In this document: positions 46,586-59,065 of the stretch, piece by piece
Position numbering within the stretch: position 1 is the first letter of the stretch
Layout: each line of letters begins with the position of its first letter
Origin: Epiperipatus broadwayi
Lineage: Eukaryota; Onychophora; Udeonychophora; Euonychophora; Peripatidae
Assembly: GCA_028023455.1 (NCBI GenBank)
Contig: JAQFVV010006245.1
Span: 6,257,276-6,321,275, forward strand
DNA length: 64,000 nt
Direction of reading: 5' to 3'
Made by a program: the position numbers and the translations under genes
Notes under the pieces: model-generated
What the model was told of the DNA's origin: nothing
Databases searched by the model: none
Seen by the model: the letters and a program-made list of their open reading frames with translations, nothing else

Positions 46586-46962
46586 CATATAAGGAGAAAT
46601 TAAAACCATATTAATACATATTTTAATTAATTAAAAATTTTTCAAAAACAAGTATGATGTTTTTACATTTCAAAATCAGAATAATAATAATACAATATTT
46701 ATTCAGATCTTTTAAAAGTTTAATTTCTAAAACAATTTTTATTTTAAATCAGTTATTATTTATTTTTATTTTATTTCAATGAATGTAGAAAATATCTACT
46801 ATAATTTTTGTCTGTGTTAATTTCTACTTTTCCTTTCAACTTTATACATATTTATGCACACACACTATATAATTGTGTGTTACGTAATCCAACTGGATAC
46901 AGTATATTGTTACATTAGCTATTAAACTTCTATACCAAATATTTATACAAGACTGAATAATG

Positions 46963-47255
46963 ACTTTTATATATGCTAAAGATATCACACTTATAGCAGA
47001 AAATCGAGATATTCTTATTAGAAAGTTAAAAAACAATTAAAAGGAGGGATTATGGCTACAGAAGAAAAAGATTATGATGACTACATCAGCAGGTGACTCC
47101 AAAATTGATAATGCTGACAGTTTTTGTCTCCTCAAATCCTTCATCGATTACAAAGAATTTAGTAGGTGAAAAATTTACTGTAGACCACCAATATTGTACA
47201 GAGTTGCAATGAAAACTAGATTTATTGATGTAAAAAGGTCAGAATTATTTAAGCA
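46963..47255 (+). pseudogene. Non-LTR retrotransposon reverse transcriptase remnant
   Basis: TFIYAKDITLIAENRDILIR fits the LINE palm box (normally YADD, here YAKD) and the helix after it. After a frame change come GLWLQKKKIMMTTS and SFCLLKSFIDYKE, as in the thumb-proximal part of CR1/Jockey-type polymerases. Another shifted stretch has RVAMKTRFIDVKRSELF. Stops at 47036 and 47167 and the lost aspartate show it is dead. It begins just after the family-2 repeat ends. No upstream polymerase motifs remain. Confidence 0.65.
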
Positions 47256-47440
47256 AATGTATTCCTTTTGACTCTTCTATACATGTAAAAGTTGACAAGA
47301 AAAAAATATTACAGAAAAAGTATTCATGTTTTTGAACTTTCATACTGAAAAACTTTTGAAAATATCATGAACAACAATGAAAAGAAACATTTGCCAGATT
47401 AGATTTAAACCCTGAATTGAAACATTAAGGCTTAAATTAA

Positions 47441-48240
47441 AATTATTCTGCTCTAATCATATCATGAGATTAATTCATTAGAAAAATGTATAATATTGAA
47501 GAAGTTTGGAGATAAAAAATCTGATTAACAATGAGAAAAATGAACCCCATCAACTGATAATGAATGAACATTTGAGTAACATGAAAACCCAAAGAAATGG
47601 TATATTATTTTAGAGAAATGCTATTCCTATAATTGATAAAATTTGATATTGAATTAATATATCTAATAATAATAAGATAATTTAAATTTTAAGGATTTAA
47701 AAATGATGAACTGTTAGCAAAAATAATTTTAATTCTTAATGATTATTGTTTTTATTTTTAACATTAATGCAACTATATCTAAATTATAAAGACATCAAAA
47801 GTAGAAAAACTGACTGCCATTTCCATGACCTGATAAGTTGAAATTATTCTGCTCTGATCATATCATGAGATTAATTCATTAGAAAAATGTATAATAGTGA
47901 AAAAATTTGGAGATTAAAAAAAGCTGATTAACAATAAGAAAAATGGACCCCATCAACATAATAATGAATGAACATTTGAGTTATATGAAAACCCAAAAAG
48001 ATGGTATATTGTTTTAGAGAAATGCTATTCCTACAATTGCTAAAATTTGATATTGAGTTGATATATCTAATAATAAAAAGATAATTTAAATTGTAAGGAT
48101 TGAAAAATGATGAACTATTAACAAAAATAATTTTAATTCTTAATGATTATTATTTTTATTTTTAACATTAATGCAACTATATCTAAATTACAAGGATCTT
48201 GAGGTATCAAAGTAGAATAAATAACTGCCATTTCCATGAT
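47441..48240. repeat. Two ~400 bp tandem units
   Basis: 47441-47841 and 47842-48240 agree at most positions (AATTATTCTGCTCT, CATATCATGAGATTAATTCA, ATGAATGAACATTTGAGT, AATGCTATTCCTA and CATTTCCATGA in the same order), period 401. They follow the LINE remnant and may be its 3' part or a separate repeat. Confidence 0.85.
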
Positions 48241-51200
48241 CTGAATAATAAAACTTGCAAATTTTTTAAGGTTCCAATTAGACTTAGGATTTTTCTTTTA
48301 GGTTACAAACTAACTATCCATACAATATGGATTAATAAATAGGTATTAAGTTTTACTTTTGGATGAAAAGTGAATCATGTAAACAACTGCTCAAACACTC
48401 ACCATCAGACATACATGAATAGTGCAATTTCTTTCACTATTCTTTTATAAAAGATTGTTAAAGAAATCTTTGATCTGTAATGGCCTATTTAAAAGCAGAT
48501 TTATTTTAATCTTATTAAATAAAAGAATATGTCTATATTATTAACAAAGATTTTATTTTCATATATATCATAACAAATATTTTCACTGTTATATGATAAA
48601 AAAAAATCTATGCAAAAAAGTAATACACAATATGATCCATAAAGTTTTACTTTTATACACATATAAGAGATTTTCAAAGTTAAGGAAAGATTTATAACAA
48701 GCTTTGGAGAACACCATGCGAAAATACTCAATGGAAAGAATTTCTTGGCCAGAATAAAACTGCACATGTGGTTGCAAAAATGATTCACTTTCTTCTATGA
48801 ATAATTTTTATACACCTATATAGATGAGTCCTTTTGATTACGTAAACATTATTTTGTTTAATAAAGAGAAATTCTCTCCATCAAGAACTTCTATATAGTG
48901 TTCCTCAAAATTTATTTTAAATATATATATACACATGTGTACATATTTTGATAAATAATTTAGATATATGTGTGCATATAAATACTAATAATAAATTGCC
49001 TCAATAAACTGCCATTTTAATTTCAATAATTTACCAGATTAAAAAGTTATGTAATAATAATTCAGTAATATATTTCTTATCCCATAATTATATAGTGACT
49101 ATTTCTTTATGGTATTATGCATTGTTGAAAATTTAATTATTAAATAAATATTAATTTTAATATCTACTGAATACAAAAGTACAATTAATATACTACAATT
49201 ATTTATTTTTATATCTACATATTGCTGTTTTGTTTTTTTTTTCATTTGCTTTCTTAGGATAGTGACAGGACTAAATTTTGAATAGTCTTTATTGATTAGC
49301 ATTTCTTCATTAAAGTCGACTTTTTTATTATGACTTCTTGCAATTAAGCTCCTACTAGCTGTAAAAGCCTTAAAAATAAGTAATTGAAATCAATTCCTAC
49401 TTTTTCCAGTTATCTTAAAAAAAAAATTAAAATCACAATTATTGAAGTAACTGGATAATTTTATTTTCTAATTCAAAGTGAGAAACTAAGGGAACTTTTG
49501 ATCATGTAAATAAGTATTCTCTCATTGATGCCTAATCTGCTTATAGGAATAAAAAGAATACTAATCTTAATATTTCTAGTGAAATTATTTCAAAATAAAA
49601 CAAAGATATTATGATATTAATATATGTGCTTCCAATTAAAAATATTCAAACAAATTAAATAAAGTATAAACATTAAAAGTCTCATATATTTATTTATAAA
49701 ATAAAAAAATAAATTTTAATATTGCAACTTACCAGAATCATCTTCTGAACTTGAATAAAAATTATTTTTATCACTTACAATTTGATTAAGGGAAAAAAAA
49801 AACATTCATAAAAGTGTATTAAAGTAAAAATGATGTGAAAAACAATTATAGGTGTTCTTTATTCATCAAGATAGATTGATTCATAAAAATAGCATGATTA
49901 AAGAATTCATGAGTATCAAATTCACCATAAGATAAATGTTAACATCATTTAATTGGCATTGCAGCAAATACAACTACTGTACTTACTATAAGCAAGCATA
50001 GGAAATGGTCATCATGTGATGTTTATTGGCTTAAAACCAATCCTGCCTAATAGGATAATGCTGGCTATGGTTATTAAATAACCAAAGTCACCAAAATGTA
50101 TAGGTACTGAACTGAGTTCAGACCTATATGACTATATAAGATAATGAACTTGGATTGACAATATTACAGTGTTTTCAATTTAAGACTCATAATTTTGTAG
50201 TTAAATAGAGATAAAAGGTGGCTGCTGGAGGGTTGCATTAGATCTAAGATCTAGGTGCAGTGCTTTCAGATCCAAGGCTCCTCAATGACAATGCCACAAG
50301 CCAGAAACTAGTCTGGGAATATTGGATGAATAGGCACTAGATGGGGGATTTTATGCACAAGCCTTCTGGCATCCATTTGATCACTCTGGCTTGCAGTGAA
50401 TGACAATACATATAGAGAGTTTTGCCTGTTTTTACCAATATCTCTTTATAATTTTAAATATAACCATTCTTACCATTAACTATAATGATAGTTTCAGATT
50501 TCATATTTGAAATAGCATATATTTTTTTTCCATTCATCTTTTTCAAATTTACATTTAATAATAAAAGTAATATTTTCTTTTAACTTTAAAAGATAGTGAT
50601 TCATATAGTATCTATAAAAAGTATTATGATAATAGCATACAAATTTCTGATATATAATAGTGAAAATATTTTTAAATCACTTTAATTTTTTTTTAAGTTG
50701 GCACATTATAAAAAGATTTATTTAATGAGTCTTCAATCTTTGAAGCTGCCATTTGAGAAGTTGTGAAATAGTGTTGAATGAATACTCTCTGTAACTACCA
50801 ACATTTAAATTTCATTAGTCACTTTCACAAACTATTCTACACAATCAAAAAATATTGTATTGTTACTTTTAGAGTTTATTTATAGTTGCTGTGAAACAGC
50901 ATTATTCAAAATAAATAAATAAGAATAAACAATATTAAATTCATTCTAATGATATAAAAAGTCCACTAAAGTTAATGAAGAACTTGCTAAAATAAATTGA
51001 TTAAAATGTGGCAAAGAAAAACTATCATGATAATAAACACCTATGATTTGCTGTGTTGCTTCACTAATTCAATCTGAATACTGGCATAATATTAATATAC
51101 ATGTATAATTTATAGCCTTTAGTATGTAAAAAGAAAACTTAGTCCATCAAGACAAAATACTGTACTTTTATTGTTGATATTTTTTAATAATCATTTTTTA

Positions 51201-53924
51201 AAAGTATATAACATAACGTTTGAAAAATTCTTAAGTACATAATATACATTTATATATCTATTAAGATTCAATAGAATTTTATGGATTTTGTTTTAGGAGG
51301 CAGAATATAAAAAGTCATTATTTCATGAATATTTATAGACATATATTTCTTTAAAAAACACAGAATAATATACTTCAAGGCTAAAATAATTATATTAAAA
51401 AATAGGTACTATGTGGTCAAAATTCAATACTTATTCTTTAGGCACATCTACTATTCATGTTATATGTCAAGAGCTATTAAACATTAAAGTTGCTAATCTC
51501 AATTTTCAAGATTGTCATATTATAAATAAATATATTCTTCGGTTCACCAAAAAGAAGAATTCTAATTGGCTATCAGACAATATTTCTATGATTATTGACT
51601 TAATTAGAAAAAAATATATAATTTTTTCACTTAACAATATATTGTTATCTAGATTTTAGAGAAAAAGTTCAATAACTGACAAAAAGACTTTAAAATGATT
51701 GGTAGATTAACACTGCAACAGAAATAGTTATTCATTAATAATAACAGCATTAAATTTTTTTTTGATACAGTCACCGAAAGCAACATATAGACATGAAAAA
51801 CAAAATCAAAATCCTATTAAATGATTGGAAGGTCATCTTGTATATGATAATAATGATATAATTCTGATAATCTTTTGAATAATGACAGAAAAAAAAAAGC
51901 TTGTGAAATTAAAATAACGATATCAAATCTTAAAATTAGAAAAGATGTAAATCTTGATGAGATAGCAAAAGTTTTAAAGGGGGTAGGGGATGTTATAAAT
52001 TTTGCTGCAGGATATTAAAGACGTTTCTATTATTTCAATCTATAAAATAAAAAAGATTGCAGTAATTATCATGAAATAAAATTGTTTTCAATTATAGCAA
52101 AAATACTTTAAATGATTTTATTAAAAAGATTGTTTTAAGTCATAACTAATTATTATACTTTTAATAAATCAAAAACCATATTGGATATGGTTTTTAATTA
52201 TCTGCAAATACAAAAAAAAAAAAGAAGTAATGAACAAAGAATAATTTATATAATGCTTTTATTGATGTAGTCAAAATATTAAAAAAAGTAATGGCAGGGT
52301 TTGAAATTAGCAGTTAATTTATTGGAATTTATTAATACTCTACATGGGAAAGAATATTATTACAAGTAATGAAACATCTAAGAAATATTAAATGAAAACT
52401 GGTATACTAGCTTAAACTTTCCATTTTTATGACAATAATCTTTAGAATAGTTACAAGAAACTTGTTGAAGAAAGCATTAAAATATGCAGTTATAAGTTTG
52501 GTGGTGGAACTTTTAATTTGAACCATTTCTAAAAAAAAAAAAAAACCCATGTAGACCTTCTTGGTTTCCAGATTTGAAATAATTGCACAATTTTTGACAA
52601 AAAATAATCTGCAGGATCTTCTTAATGTTTTGAATGCAATCTATTAAGATTTTCATTTAGAAATTAATGTTTAAAAAATACAGGTTTTTATGGGCCAATG
52701 ATTTTAAAAAAAAAAAAAATCTTCAGTAACTTTTAATTTGGATGATTATCAATCTGATACAGTGAATTAATTTAAATATCTTATTATCCAAATTCATGTT
52801 TCTACTTAAAGTAGAAACATGAATTTGGATTTTAAGATATAGCATAATCTTCAATAATTTATGCTATTACATTTAATATAACTTAAATGACAGAATACTC
52901 ATTTATAATAATTATTTATTTCAATTAAATTAATTGTATATAGGGTTTGTAATATAAGTTTATTGTTTAGAAATGCAATATGGATCCCTTATAGTTTTAA
53001 CTTAAAGGCAATGGTAAAATCTCATTTAAGGATCCTTGGTAATATTTGGAAAATATGATGACAAAATAATAAAACCTATTAATAAACTCTTAAGTTTGGT
53101 GAATGTGATGATTTTGAATTTACAATTGTAATACATATTTTTACTAAAATGGGTGTATAAAGCAAATGATTAAAGAGACTTTTAAGTGTTTTATAGTGAA
53201 TTTGAGCATGTTTTTCATGGAAGAAGGCCTCACTTGCATTATTAAGATTATATTCAAGATATACTAAAAAGAGACAATATTGACTCATTTCACTGGAAAG
53301 GTATGACTAAAGATAGAATGCAATGGAGACTAACAATTAAGCAAAGTATCTAAGAAAAAAAATTCTAAAAAACAGCATTGCAAGATAACAAGACAGACTT
53401 AAATTGACAATATGATGTATGCAAACACATTTATGATTCACAAATTAGAATTGTAAAGTCATTGCTAAATTAATCATTGACTTTTTCTTCTTTGTTTTTC
53501 TATCTTTTTCATTTTTTAGAGATATAATGGGTATAATTGCTTTTTTGAATTTATGGGATTAGAGGCCTAAATTAAAAAAATAATCAAAAAAATTAAAACA
53601 CAATAAAAAACTTAAAGATGTGAGTCATATTTCTTGCAGATTATAATTTTAAAGATACCTGTTATTATACATGTGAATATAAATAAACATTTAATCTTTA
53701 TACAGAATTAAAAGGATATCATCAAGAGGATTTTCTGGTCGTATACTAAAACCTTCATCATCAATATCAGGAGTAGCCTAAAAAATAACAACAAAAAACT
53801 ATATTTACATTTATTTTTATTTAAAAAAATCATTTTTTTAATTACTTAAAAGCAAATTTCACACCATCTCTGATAATTTTCTTTAAGTTTCCCAACTTTA
53901 CCCCTAATTCTTAAAATTTGCTAT
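48241..53924. other. Long AT-rich stretch, no gene recognised
   Basis: Reading frames here are short. The longest ones (48501-48788 minus, 51411-51659 plus) have no family features and a composition expected from AT-rich DNA. A perfect 21-bp hairpin with a 3-base loop lies at 52786-52830. I see no other structure. Confidence 0.5.
52786..52830. repeat. Perfect 21-bp hairpin, 3-base loop
   Basis: ATCCAAATTCATGTTTCTACT pairs with 52810-52830 around loop TAA. Outside, ATATCTTA..T and T..TAAGATAT pair again after a small internal mismatch, giving a stem of about 30 base pairs. Confidence 0.9.
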
Positions 53925-54012
53925 ATACAATAAATTTATACACAATGACATATGAAAACAATACATTGAAACGCTCACATCAAATTTAATATTTCATTTA
54001 ACAGATTTGGAT

Positions 54013-54334
54013 TGTTCTATGTGTTATATATATGTTTATTGTAAATAAAGTTTAATAAAACTTGTATTATACGTACAGATAGTACATTAAAATTATTATC
54101 GGTATAAATGTAATCTAGAAAATTAGCATAAAGGTGAAAATCTGGATTTGATATTGAGCAAAGATCAATATATGTAAATGAGCCCTACTAAATATTCTGA
54201 ACTGTATAAAAATAACTGGATACATTTTAATGGCGGCAGAACAGCATTTATACAATCATGTGAGCAACAATTGTGCAACCTTAGAAACAGAAAATACGTT
54301 TGTGCAAATTGTATAGAAGTCAGTTAAATTGTTA
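54013..54334 (+). repeat. Front half of the left LTR
   Basis: Starting TGTTCTATGTG it matches 58484-58770 of the intact right LTR up to GTTAAATTGTTA. It stops at the inversion breakpoint. The back half is at 55910-56215 in reverse. Confidence 0.8.
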
Positions 54335-54339
54335 TCAGT

Positions 54340-54590
54340 TCTGTCCGTAATGGGTATTTGATGAAAAGCTGACTTTAAATCGATTTTTGCCTTCTGAAGC
54401 AATGCTAAAATTTTGTGTACTGGATATGCTCCTTAAAAATGAATTTATTAAGTGTAACACGATAATCTCCGAAAGATCGAATACTCCTGTCCAGTTTCAT
54501 AGCTGCAACTACTGGTGTACGCCATGATGAATCTTCCACTGGAGTTGAAACACATTGATTATCATAGCTTTAATAATCTGTTTAACTTAA
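54340..54590 (-). pseudogene. Reverse transcriptase, N-terminal part (inverted segment)
   Basis: Read leftward it gives SSWRTPVVAAMKLDRSIRSF, then GDYRVTLNKF and, after a frame change, KIDLKSAFHQIPIT. These match the start of Ty3/Gypsy polymerases (T.I....K.DG..R.C.DY, then the D-L-..A..Q motif). It ends at the inversion breakpoint. The continuation is on the plus strand from 56225. Confidence 0.75.
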
Positions 54591-54706
54591 AGCAAACGGA
54601 ACCTAATGCGGTTTGTATACTATAGGTTGAGCATCACTTACAATTTCAATATCCATTGGCTGTTTTTAATTCAGCTAATCTTGATTTAAATAAATGGAGA
54701 AAGATC

Positions 54707-54979
54707 TTAAACTTCTGTTTCCAACTGAACCCTTCTAATTACTTCAAGATGAATTCCCAATAGATGAAACAAATTTCTTCCTAGTAGAGAACTTATGTTA
54801 CTCTTCACAATGTGTAATGGTAAAACAACAGCTTTAGCATTACTCTTCACAGGTATCTCAACTTTCCCATATATATCAATTCTATTTCCATTCACATCTT
54901 TGGCTAATACCTTCGTATTTTGAAACATGTATTTTCTTTTACTGCTATTAATTTTTATCCAGTCTTTATATGACAACAA
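54707..54979 (-). pseudogene. Aspartic protease C-terminal part (inverted segment)
   Basis: The stretch has VLAKDVNGNRIDIYGKVEI and LPLHIVKSNISSLLGRNLF, matching the end of retropepsins (LLGR(D/N)) that precedes reverse transcriptase. The active-site D-(S/T)-G is not visible and would lie at about 54980-55080 in a broken frame. Confidence 0.7.
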
Positions 54980-55129
54980 AAGAAGCCAGCATCTCTGTCC
55001 ACTTTCATTGTAATTTTACTTTAACAGATAATATCTAACACAATACGGTTATCATCTGCATCATTCATAATCTTAAGTTTTTTTTTGCTTCTTAATTGCC
55101 TCCCAGTGATTTAAAGTCTGGCCTTAACT

Positions 55130-55790
55130 GCATTTCGCTACTTTTGTTTTTGTTTCTTAGATACAAGCTAAATACCCTTTAATTTTACAATAGTTGTATT
55201 TCTCCATTTTAAATTTACAAAATTTCTTAATATGGCTTTACACCGCAGCAATAACAGATCAAACTTTTCTTTTCCATTTTTAAACTCATAGCTACAGCTT
55301 GTGCTTTATGTAAAGCAATCCAATTATTTTGCATTCCGACTAAGGTCTGAAATTCTGATGGTTCTTCTAATATTACTTCCTGTGCCAAACATTTTCCGAG
55401 GGCTATCTTATAATTCAGATTTAGCTCACTCAGCAAAATTTTTCTCATGCTATGGTTAGACATTCCAAACAATAGTTGGTCCAATTCGGAGACAAATTGC
55501 CATTGTTTTGCAAGTGCACGAAGTGCTATACCATAGTCTATATACCGCACAAGTTGCCAGCTGGAAATATACATTTAATTTCTCTTTTAACTCTTCATAT
55601 GGAATGTCCTCAGGAGTTATTGGATCACAGAATTGTTTTGTGATTTGTAAAACATCCTTAGCAGCAAAGTCTATTTTCCTCAAATTTTATTTATTAGCAT
55701 ATAACACTCAATGTGCTTAACATAAAATTTCCATGACATGTTGCTAATATCAAACTCACGAATACTACTATTCAACATTGGCATTATTTA
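55130..55790 (-). pseudogene. Gag polyprotein with zinc knuckles (inverted segment)
   Basis: Reading leftward, FDISNMSWKFYVKHIECYM (about 55760-55700) resembles the start of many Gypsy capsids. The piece 55683-55456 has ITPEDIPYEELKEKLNVYF. The frame 55574-55227 holds IDYGIALRALAKQWQFV and MRKILLSELNLNYKIAL, like the capsid C-terminal domain. It ends CYCCG, and a shifted frame supplies HIKKFCKFKMEKYNYC, so two retroviral-type knuckles are partly preserved. Several frame changes break it. In cells Gag would form the packaging particle; here it is dead. Confidence 0.75.
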
Positions 55791-55909
55791 TCAACAATAA
55801 CTTCAACCGGTTCTTACTTCATAAACTAACAACTACAACCATTCACTATCATCATAATCTATTCTACTGTTGACCAGAGCCATTCTGCTGTTGACCTGCA
55901 CTATTCTGC

Positions 55910-56215
55910 TATATATAGGAATAAAATTTATGTTTATAAGTTGTATATGTATCTACATTAATTTAATAAAAAACAAACTCTAACCGGAATAATAAAAACA
56001 AGTTTATTCACTTGCTAATGAAGTAAAAAAATAATAAAATAAATTGCTCAAAACCACTTTAGCTTCTTTAAGTAATTCCAATAATTAGCCACATGATAAA
56101 TTGTTCATATGCACAAACATTATATAAAAGTTCAATTATTAGTGCATATCCATTTACTTTGGTTTTAACATACAGATATGCTAAATCTTATTTCTAATAT
56201 CAGTTTTTAATAATC
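55910..56215 (-). repeat. Back half of the left LTR (inverted)
   Basis: Its reverse complement matches 58765-59065: AAACTGATATTAGAAATAAG, GTGCATATGAACAATTTATC, TAATTATTGGAATT and GTGAATAAACTTGTT in order. It places the left edge of the inversion inside the LTR. Confidence 0.85.
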
Positions 56216-56224
56216 AGTATTCAT

Positions 56225-57085
56225 ATGGGACTTTATAAATGCAATGGGTTGCCTTGCGGGATTACAGTTGCTCCTAATGTATTTCAAGCAAAAATGGATG
56301 GTTTATTTCAAGGCATGAAAGAAGTTACTCCTTATTCAGATAACATTTTAATAACTGCTCAAACAGAACGTGAATTGGAAATATGCGTAGTGAAGATTTG
56401 TGTGAGATTGGACAAAATCTAAGCTAGAATTAATCCTTCTAAATGTATATAGGCTACAAGTGAAATTAAATTTCTAACCATGTAATAAACCATACTAACC
56501 CAGATGAAGTTACAGCAATTAAAAATGCTCCAAAAACCTAGGGATGTAAAAGATTTGCAGGCTTTTCTAGGATTGCTCAACTTTTTTGAGTTTCCTGAAA
56601 GGGAAGTCAGAATATCTTATACCATTATATGAACTACTATATAAAGGACAGCACTGGAAATGGGCTAAAGTGTATGATTTAGCTTTCCAAAAAGCAAAAG
56701 ATTTATTAACATCTAAGCAGCTTCTTGTATATTATAAGAGACCAGAAAGTGATTATTATATCTGCCACTTCAGAGTTTGGAGTACAAGCTGTGATTACAC
56801 ATTGCTGTTATGGAGAACCCCCTATTGCATATGCCTCGAGGACACTAATAGCTGATGAAAAAAATTAGTCAATTACATATGTGGCCATAAATTCTTTACT
56901 TATTTGGATCATCATCCAATATTGAGAATTTTTGAACATGATAAGAAAACTCTCGAATGTGCCAGACAACATTTGATTCATTGGCTTATATTGCTAGCAG
57001 CATAAGACTGTATTAATTTACAAGCCTGGAAAAGAAATTACTCACGCAGATACTTTATCACATTTGCTAGATGCTTGTGAATTCT
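56225..57085 (+). pseudogene. Reverse transcriptase C-part and RNase H
   Basis: GLYKCNGLPCGITVAPNVFQ (56225 on) matches the GL.R...PFG....P..FQ palm motif. The catalytic box is damaged: SDNILI where YLDDILV is usual. LLGFLNFF-like and PLYELLYKGQHWKWAK (56610-56660) give the connection, and AFQKAKDLLTSKQLLVYY leads into RNase H. RNase H is in fragments: LDHHPILRIFEHDKKT (56905-56955) and YKPGKEITHADTLSHLLDA (57020-57075). At least five frame changes or stops are needed. The N-part is on the other strand at 54340-54590. Confidence 0.82.
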
Positions 57086-57329
57086 AGCAAAAAATATATA
57101 GAAATAAATTATATTGATATTTGTAAGCAAAAACCGGTAAATAGCCACCCAAGATTGAAAAGTGAGCTAATAATGATCATGGATATAAATGTTTGGAAAA
57201 CTGTATTCAATTTGGATGGCCTAAAAGTCGACCAAATTACTTTTCAAGATCTATCTGGATTTCTCATGAAAGCCTATCTATATGTGGTGGCTGTATTTTA
57301 AGGATGGATTGAAGACTCATATTATCAGA

Positions 57330-58102
57330 AGGTCGGAAGGAGGTTCTGAGTTTGCTACACCAAGAACATCCAAATGTAGTGTGAATGAAAGCCTTAGCTC
57401 ATTCACAAGTTTGATGGCCTAATTTAAATCAGGACATTGAACAAACTGTTAAAAACCGTGTTGAGTGCGAGTCTATTGCTGATTTACCTCCAAAGACTTT
57501 CGATTCATAGGAAAAAGCAACATCACCATGGCAATGCTTAGATTTAGACTACACGGGTCCAATGAATGGATATAGCTTTCTAGTTGCAACTGATTCTTAT
57601 TCAAAATAGGCAGAATTTAAACTTGTTAAAAACATGATGCAGAGTATACTATTCAAGCCTTAAAAGAGATCTTGGCAGGCTAAGGTTTTCTGAAAACAAT
57701 AGTATCAGACAATGTGACAGGATTTGCATTTTCCAGGAGTTTTTATCTGATAAAGAGATAAAAACACATATTCACTGCCCTCTTACAATCCGGAATCCAA
57801 TGGTTTAGCTGATAAAGCAGAAAGCAACATTGAATAAAACATATCACAAAGATGTACATGAAGCTTTAGTTGATGCAATGTTTTATCAACATTTCACCTC
57901 TAGTGCGTCAACAATGAAAACACCAGCTGAATGGTTGCTGCATCGCAAGTGTTGCATACATTCAACGAAGGTATTACCAGATAAAAAAGTTAGCGTGAAT
58001 ACTAATTTTGATGTTGAAAAGTTTAAAATAAGTGATATTTTAAAAAGGAAATGGTTTCCTGCTCGTCATGGATGTTCTCTCGATATATATTCAAGTAGTT
58101 AA
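57330..58102 (+). pseudogene. Integrase, degenerate
   Basis: Pieces in order: LHQEHPNV and MKALAHSQVW (57350-57420), the position of the HHCC finger, with its cysteine pair reduced to VECES. Then SPWQCLDLDYTGPMNGYSF (57525-57580) with the first catalytic Asp, VSDNVTGFAF (57705) with the second, and NGLADKAESN (57800) where the catalytic Glu should be. The tail 57830-58102 has HFTSSASTMKTPAEWLLHRK and ends KRKWFPARHG, like the C-terminal region. Stops interrupt it repeatedly. Confidence 0.8.
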
Positions 58103-58483
58103 ACTGAATAATGGAGAAATTTCTGAAGAGACATGTCAATCTTTTACAATTTCGGCAGAATGAAATAATGGATGCAGATAATGCTCAAATTATGTTACCC
58201 AATGAACTGCGGACTTCTAATAAAAAAAGGAACGTCCTGTTGTCTATTCAGAATTACAAAACAAAGGAATGACTATAGCTAATCAAGCTGATCAACCAGA
58301 TCTAGTGGGAATAAGTACACAGGCAGTTGATCAGATGATGCAGCCAGATCCAGTGGATGTAATGGATAATCAAGAGAAAAAAAAGATTTAGCTCCCATCA
58401 GAGTTCGACAAAAACAATCACGATTGCAAGATTATTTTTTTGTAACCGGAGAGAGTATTTTCTAGAGTGCGGGAAGAATGGAC

Positions 58484-59065
58484 TGTTCTGTGCATTATAT
58501 GTATGTTTATTGTAAATAATATTTAATAAAATCTTGTATTATACGTACAGACAGTACATTAAAAATTATTATTAGTATAAACTGAAAATTGGATTTGATA
58601 TTGAGCAAGATCAATATATGTAAACGAGCCCTACTAAAGATCCTGAACTCTATAAAACTGGATACATTCTAGTGGTAGCAGAACAATATTTATACAATCC
58701 TGTGAGCAGCAATTGTGCAATCTTAAGCAGAAAATACAATGTGTGCACTAATCGTTGTGGAAGTAAGTTAAATAGTTAAAGACTGATATTAGAAATAAGG
58801 TTAGAATATTTATGTTAAAACCAATGCAAATGGATCACACAGACAATTTAACTTATATACGATGTTTGTGCATATGAACAATTTATCATGTGACTAATTA
58901 TTGGAATTGCTTAAAAAGGCTAAATTGGTTTCATTAATTTTATTATTCTTTACATCATTAGCAAGTGAATAAACTTGTTCTAGTACTCCAGTTAGATGTT
59001 GTTTTTCATTAAATTATTGTAGATGCATGTACAGCTGGTAAACATAAATTGTATGCCCGTATATA
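58484..59065 (+). repeat. Right LTR of the inverted Ty3/Gypsy element
   Basis: It starts TGTTCTGTGCATTATATG after a purine-rich GCGGGAAGAATGGAC and ends near CCCGTATATACA. About 582 bases. It is the intact reference for the two displaced halves of the left LTR. Confidence 0.8.

Larger units (their letters stand above)
43205..46905 (-). repeat. Family-2 long LTR-like repeat, copy 2, internally duplicated
   Basis: It starts TGTAACGGGATGG, matches copy 1 to about 43375, then switches to an inverted segment (43376-44022) that ends in its own terminus (TGTAATGGGATGG read leftward from 44022). It then resumes forward from 44023 to about 46905. The 81-bp palindrome at 46357-46585 lies near its far end and is not present at the corresponding place in copy 1. 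Confidence 0.5.
54013..59065 (+). mobile_element. Decayed Ty3/Gypsy retrotransposon with an internal inversion
   Basis: LTR pieces, gag, protease, reverse transcriptase, RNase H and integrase are all present, but 54335-56215 is inverted. On the plus strand the order is LTR front half, then (reversed) RT N-part, protease, gag, LTR back half, then (forward) RT C-part, RNase H, integrase, whole LTR. Turning 54335-56215 round restores a normal LTR-gag-pol-LTR order at both joins. Many stops and shifts show age. Confidence 0.88.

Noticed and set aside
51411-51659. 82-residue frame as a gene
   Set aside because: It is AT-biased with Ile/Asn/Lys richness expected by chance and has no motif; flanking DNA gives no support.
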